A stretch of DNA of 21,856 bases, from positions 1-21,856 of the forward strand of contig JAMQCK010000477.1 of NCBI GenBank assembly GCA_024196135.1, given 5' to 3'. The translations under genes were made by a program, and so were the position numbers. The notes under the pieces were generated by a model, which saw nothing but the letters and a program-made list of their open reading frames with translations, was not told the DNA's origin and ran no database searches. The DNA is from Pleurotus ostreatus/Saccharomyces cerevisiae fusant. Taxonomy: Eukaryota; Opisthokonta. The stretch's first letter is position 1. Each line of letters starts with the position of its first letter. Positions 20,001 to 21,856 of the stretch are shown here, one piece after another.

Positions 20001-21827
20001 ACGGAGATTAGGGAGAGATGAAAGAGAAATGGGGCAGGAAATCTGAGGCCAGAAAGAAAGAAGCAAAAAAGGAGGGGAAATAGAGAGAACAGAGGAGATG
20101 TACGACCGCGCAGAAAAATCCAAAAACCCCACACTCACCTGCCGACAAATTCTCTGTCCCTCCGCGTTCGTCTTCGGGTAGCTAGGCGCGGTGTTCGCGG
20201 TCGTTGCCTCGTTGGACCCGTTCTGCTCGTTGACCTCGTTCGCCATCGAATTGACCGCGTTGAACGTGCTGTCCGGCGAGCCCGGCGCGTCCTCGTCGGA
20301 GGGGGAGACGCGGGAGGCGGGAGCTATGTAAATCGTTAGCGAAAGGCGAAGGGGAAAATTAGAGGAAAGCAAAGATGCAATAACTCACCCCTCCTCTCAT
20401 CCACGTCCCTGCTCCTCGATGCGTCTCGGCTTCGCTCGTCTGTGTTTCTGTCTTCACCACGATTCCTCTCGTCGCCACGACTCATACCCTCCCCACTTCT
20501 CTCGCCGCCGCGACTCCCCTCCTCTCCCCTCCTCTCTTCACCCTCGCGGGCCCTTCGCTCCGCCTCCCGCGCCCGATTCTTATGCTCCTTCATAAACGGC
20601 GACGCCTTCGGCGCGAAGGGCCGGCTCTGGTAGTGGTGCTTCACGGTGCCGATGCCGCGCTGGGGGTTCGGTAGCGGCCGCTCGCGGTGCTTGCGCGGCG
20701 GTGGCGCGAGGGAGCTGGACGGTGGTGGTGCGAGGGAGCCGGACGGTGGGACGGCAGACGATGAGGTCGAGGCGATGGTATTAGATGAGGTCGACGCGAG
20801 CCCATTGCTCGGCGGTGGGAGAGCCACGGTGTTTGGTGGTAGTTGCGCTGGGGGAGAGGGGTAGGCAGATATTTGCGTGGTCGGCGCTAGCGCGAGCTGT
20901 GCGTTTGGCGGCGAGGGTCGTGGGTACGCGTTGTGCGGGGTGAGCTGGACGACCTGGCTTTGGATGCTGTGGTTGCTCGGGCCGCCGCGGAGGTGGTTGG
21001 GGTCAGTGTACGCGCGACGGGCGTCGTAGGCGCGGTTCGCATCGTATGCGCCGCGGTTCGGGTCTGCGTAGCTGCGGCTGGCATCGGCGTATGCAGGCGG
21101 GTAGGTGGCGCGGCGGGGGGTCTGCGAGGATGAGTCCGCTGGCGCCTCGCCAGACGCCTCGATGATCAGTTCTTCCACGCTCGGGCTGGTGCTTCGCGAA
21201 CGTGCGCGATGATTGGGGTCCTAAGTAGATCGTCAGTAGCGAAGCATGAGCAGTAAGAAGGGGACATACGTGTCTCGAGCGCTTCGCAGGCGGGTAAGCG
21301 CCGGCGTCCATGCTGGGCGATCTGGCACGGCGAGCGCCAGGGATGAGCAGGTTGCTGGCCTCCCCACCGCCCTGCGACATGGGGACTGGTTGTCCACCCA
21401 TAGTGACGAGGCGATCGAAGCCCAAGCGCGCGTCCGCGGCGCGCACCTCCGCCATCCGGAGGTACGCGTTCAGCTGCGCCCAGGACTCTGCGATGCCGCG
21501 CACGCGCGCCTCGGCGTCCTCCCTCGCGCGCTCCGATGCATCGCGCATGCGCTCGGCGGCGACGCGCGCCTGGTCAGCCTGCCTCAGGCGCTCCTCGTAC
21601 TCGGCGATCGCGGTGGCGGGAGGGCCTTGCAGTGCGGCGAGCTGGCGTTCTGCGGCATCGGCGCGAGCGCGTTCGGCAGAGAGTGCACCGCGGAGGGCTT
21701 CGCACTCATGAAGCTGATCGGCGAGGAGCTTGGCGAGGGCGGCGGGGGTGGCGTTGGGGTCAATGACGCCGGGTGGCGGGGAGGGCGGGGACGCGGTGTG
21801 GCGGGGTGAGGCAGCCGCCATGGACAT
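17074..21827 (-). CDS. GATA-like zinc-finger protein with N-terminal coiled coil and acidic repeat tail
   Basis: Five exons on the minus strand give 1167 aa: 21827-21271 region ending at 21270, 21220-20389, 20323-20139, 19109-18956 and 18848-17074. All phases close and all introns are GT-AG (49, 65, 1029 and 107 nt). The ATG at 21827 follows ACCACC; an in-frame ATG lies 6 bp further on. Residues 27-140 form an Ala/Arg/Glu-rich coiled coil. Near 180-195 is a basic KRSRH..RARSRS nuclear-localisation-like patch. Residues 360-430 are basic, with HHYQSRPFAP. The finger is C523-x2-C526-x25-C552-x2-C555, with W541 and GPGPMGPGTVCDRC resembling the GATA-type W..GP.G..LCN.C, but with a longer loop. 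The tail (577-1167) is Arg/Tyr/Asp-rich, then has DADIAAAVD repeats and acidic runs. DNA binding is inferred. I believe such proteins are common in Agaricomycetes, but I cannot name this one. The 107-nt last intron is the least certain junction. Confidence 0.85.
17560..17900 (-). repeat. Coding repeat encoding DADIAAAVD units in the zinc-finger protein
   Basis: On the minus strand the last exon encodes at least five copies of a motif close to DADIAAAVD, spaced irregularly (about residues 890-1000). The copies vary at third codon positions. Related D/A/E-rich blocks (DADGEAEEEDEL) occur before and at the C terminus. The motif alternates acid and short hydrophobic residues. Confidence 0.8.
19441..19500. 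repeat. Tandem repeat, 20-bp unit, 3 copies, inside the long intron
   Basis: GCACCCCACGCATCGCCC-like units are spaced 20 bp apart. Confidence 0.8.
19676..19757. repeat. Degenerate tandem repeat, 20-21-bp unit, 4 copies, inside the long intron
   Basis: AGTGACCC or ATGACCC starts at 19676, 19696, 19717 and 19738, each followed by a GCGC-rich half. Confidence 0.75.
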
Positions 21828-21856
21828 GGTGGTGTACTGAGGGTGTATGCACAACC

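Larger units (their letters stand above)
19110..20138 (-). other. Unusually long (1,029-nt) intron splitting the zinc finger
   Basis: The donor GTGAGT follows the codons for ICRQ, and the acceptor TTGCCTAG precedes the codon for the second Cys; a CTGAC branch site lies about 18 nt before the acceptor. Joining the two exons makes a complete Cys4 finger in phase 0, so the boundaries are well supported. The interior has two degenerate 20-bp arrays and no recognisable gene or transposon ends. Confidence 0.8.

Noticed and set aside
19388..20134. 248-codon minus-strand open frame
   Set aside because: It lies wholly inside the long intron whose splice joins a perfect zinc finger; its translation shows no domain.

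Overview
The window looks like nuclear DNA of a filamentous basidiomycete, probably an Agaricomycete of the polypore type. It has GC-rich genes cut by many 49-65 nt GT-AG introns with CTAAC/CTGAC-like branch points. It also carries a secreted fungalysin (M36) protease and MYND-finger proteins of a kind common in these fungi. The organism is inferred from gene content and intron style; no marker gene is present.

Left part (1-5613): two related MYND-type genes stand head to head across a 233-bp spacer. The minus-strand copy (51-1283, running off the left edge) is open as far as the window shows. The plus-strand copy (1517-5613) is split by a 2,271-bp DNA transposon copy (1869-4139). This element has 33-bp terminal inverted repeats starting CACTG, a 3-bp ATT target duplication and subterminal GGGTGA/TCACCC motifs, which suits a non-autonomous CACTA-like (CMC) element. 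Taking out the element and one ATT copy puts the host frame back exactly, and the paralogue aligns across the join. The same gene also has an in-frame TGA further on, so it is a recent pseudogene.

Middle (5614-9624): a 1.8-kb stretch without a convincing gene holds one TATA box, weakly coding-like sequence and a 27-bp tandem duplication. It is followed by a complete nine-exon gene for a secreted fungalysin metallopeptidase (598 aa, HEGTH plus downstream Glu).

Right-centre (about 9.8-16.8 kb): some 7 kb without a recognisable gene, made of many unrelated minisatellites (units 18-60 bp) set in alternating purine-rich and pyrimidine-rich blocks. Several long open frames there are artefacts of low complexity.

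Right end (17074-21827, minus strand): a five-exon gene for an 1167-aa protein with an N-terminal coiled coil, a basic middle, a GATA-like Cys4 zinc finger and a long C-terminal tail with acidic/alanine repeats. Its third intron is 1,029 nt, about 20 times the local norm, and falls inside the zinc finger. The genes show no shared pathway. The window reads as an ordinary genomic neighbourhood reshaped by a transposon and by minisatellite growth.
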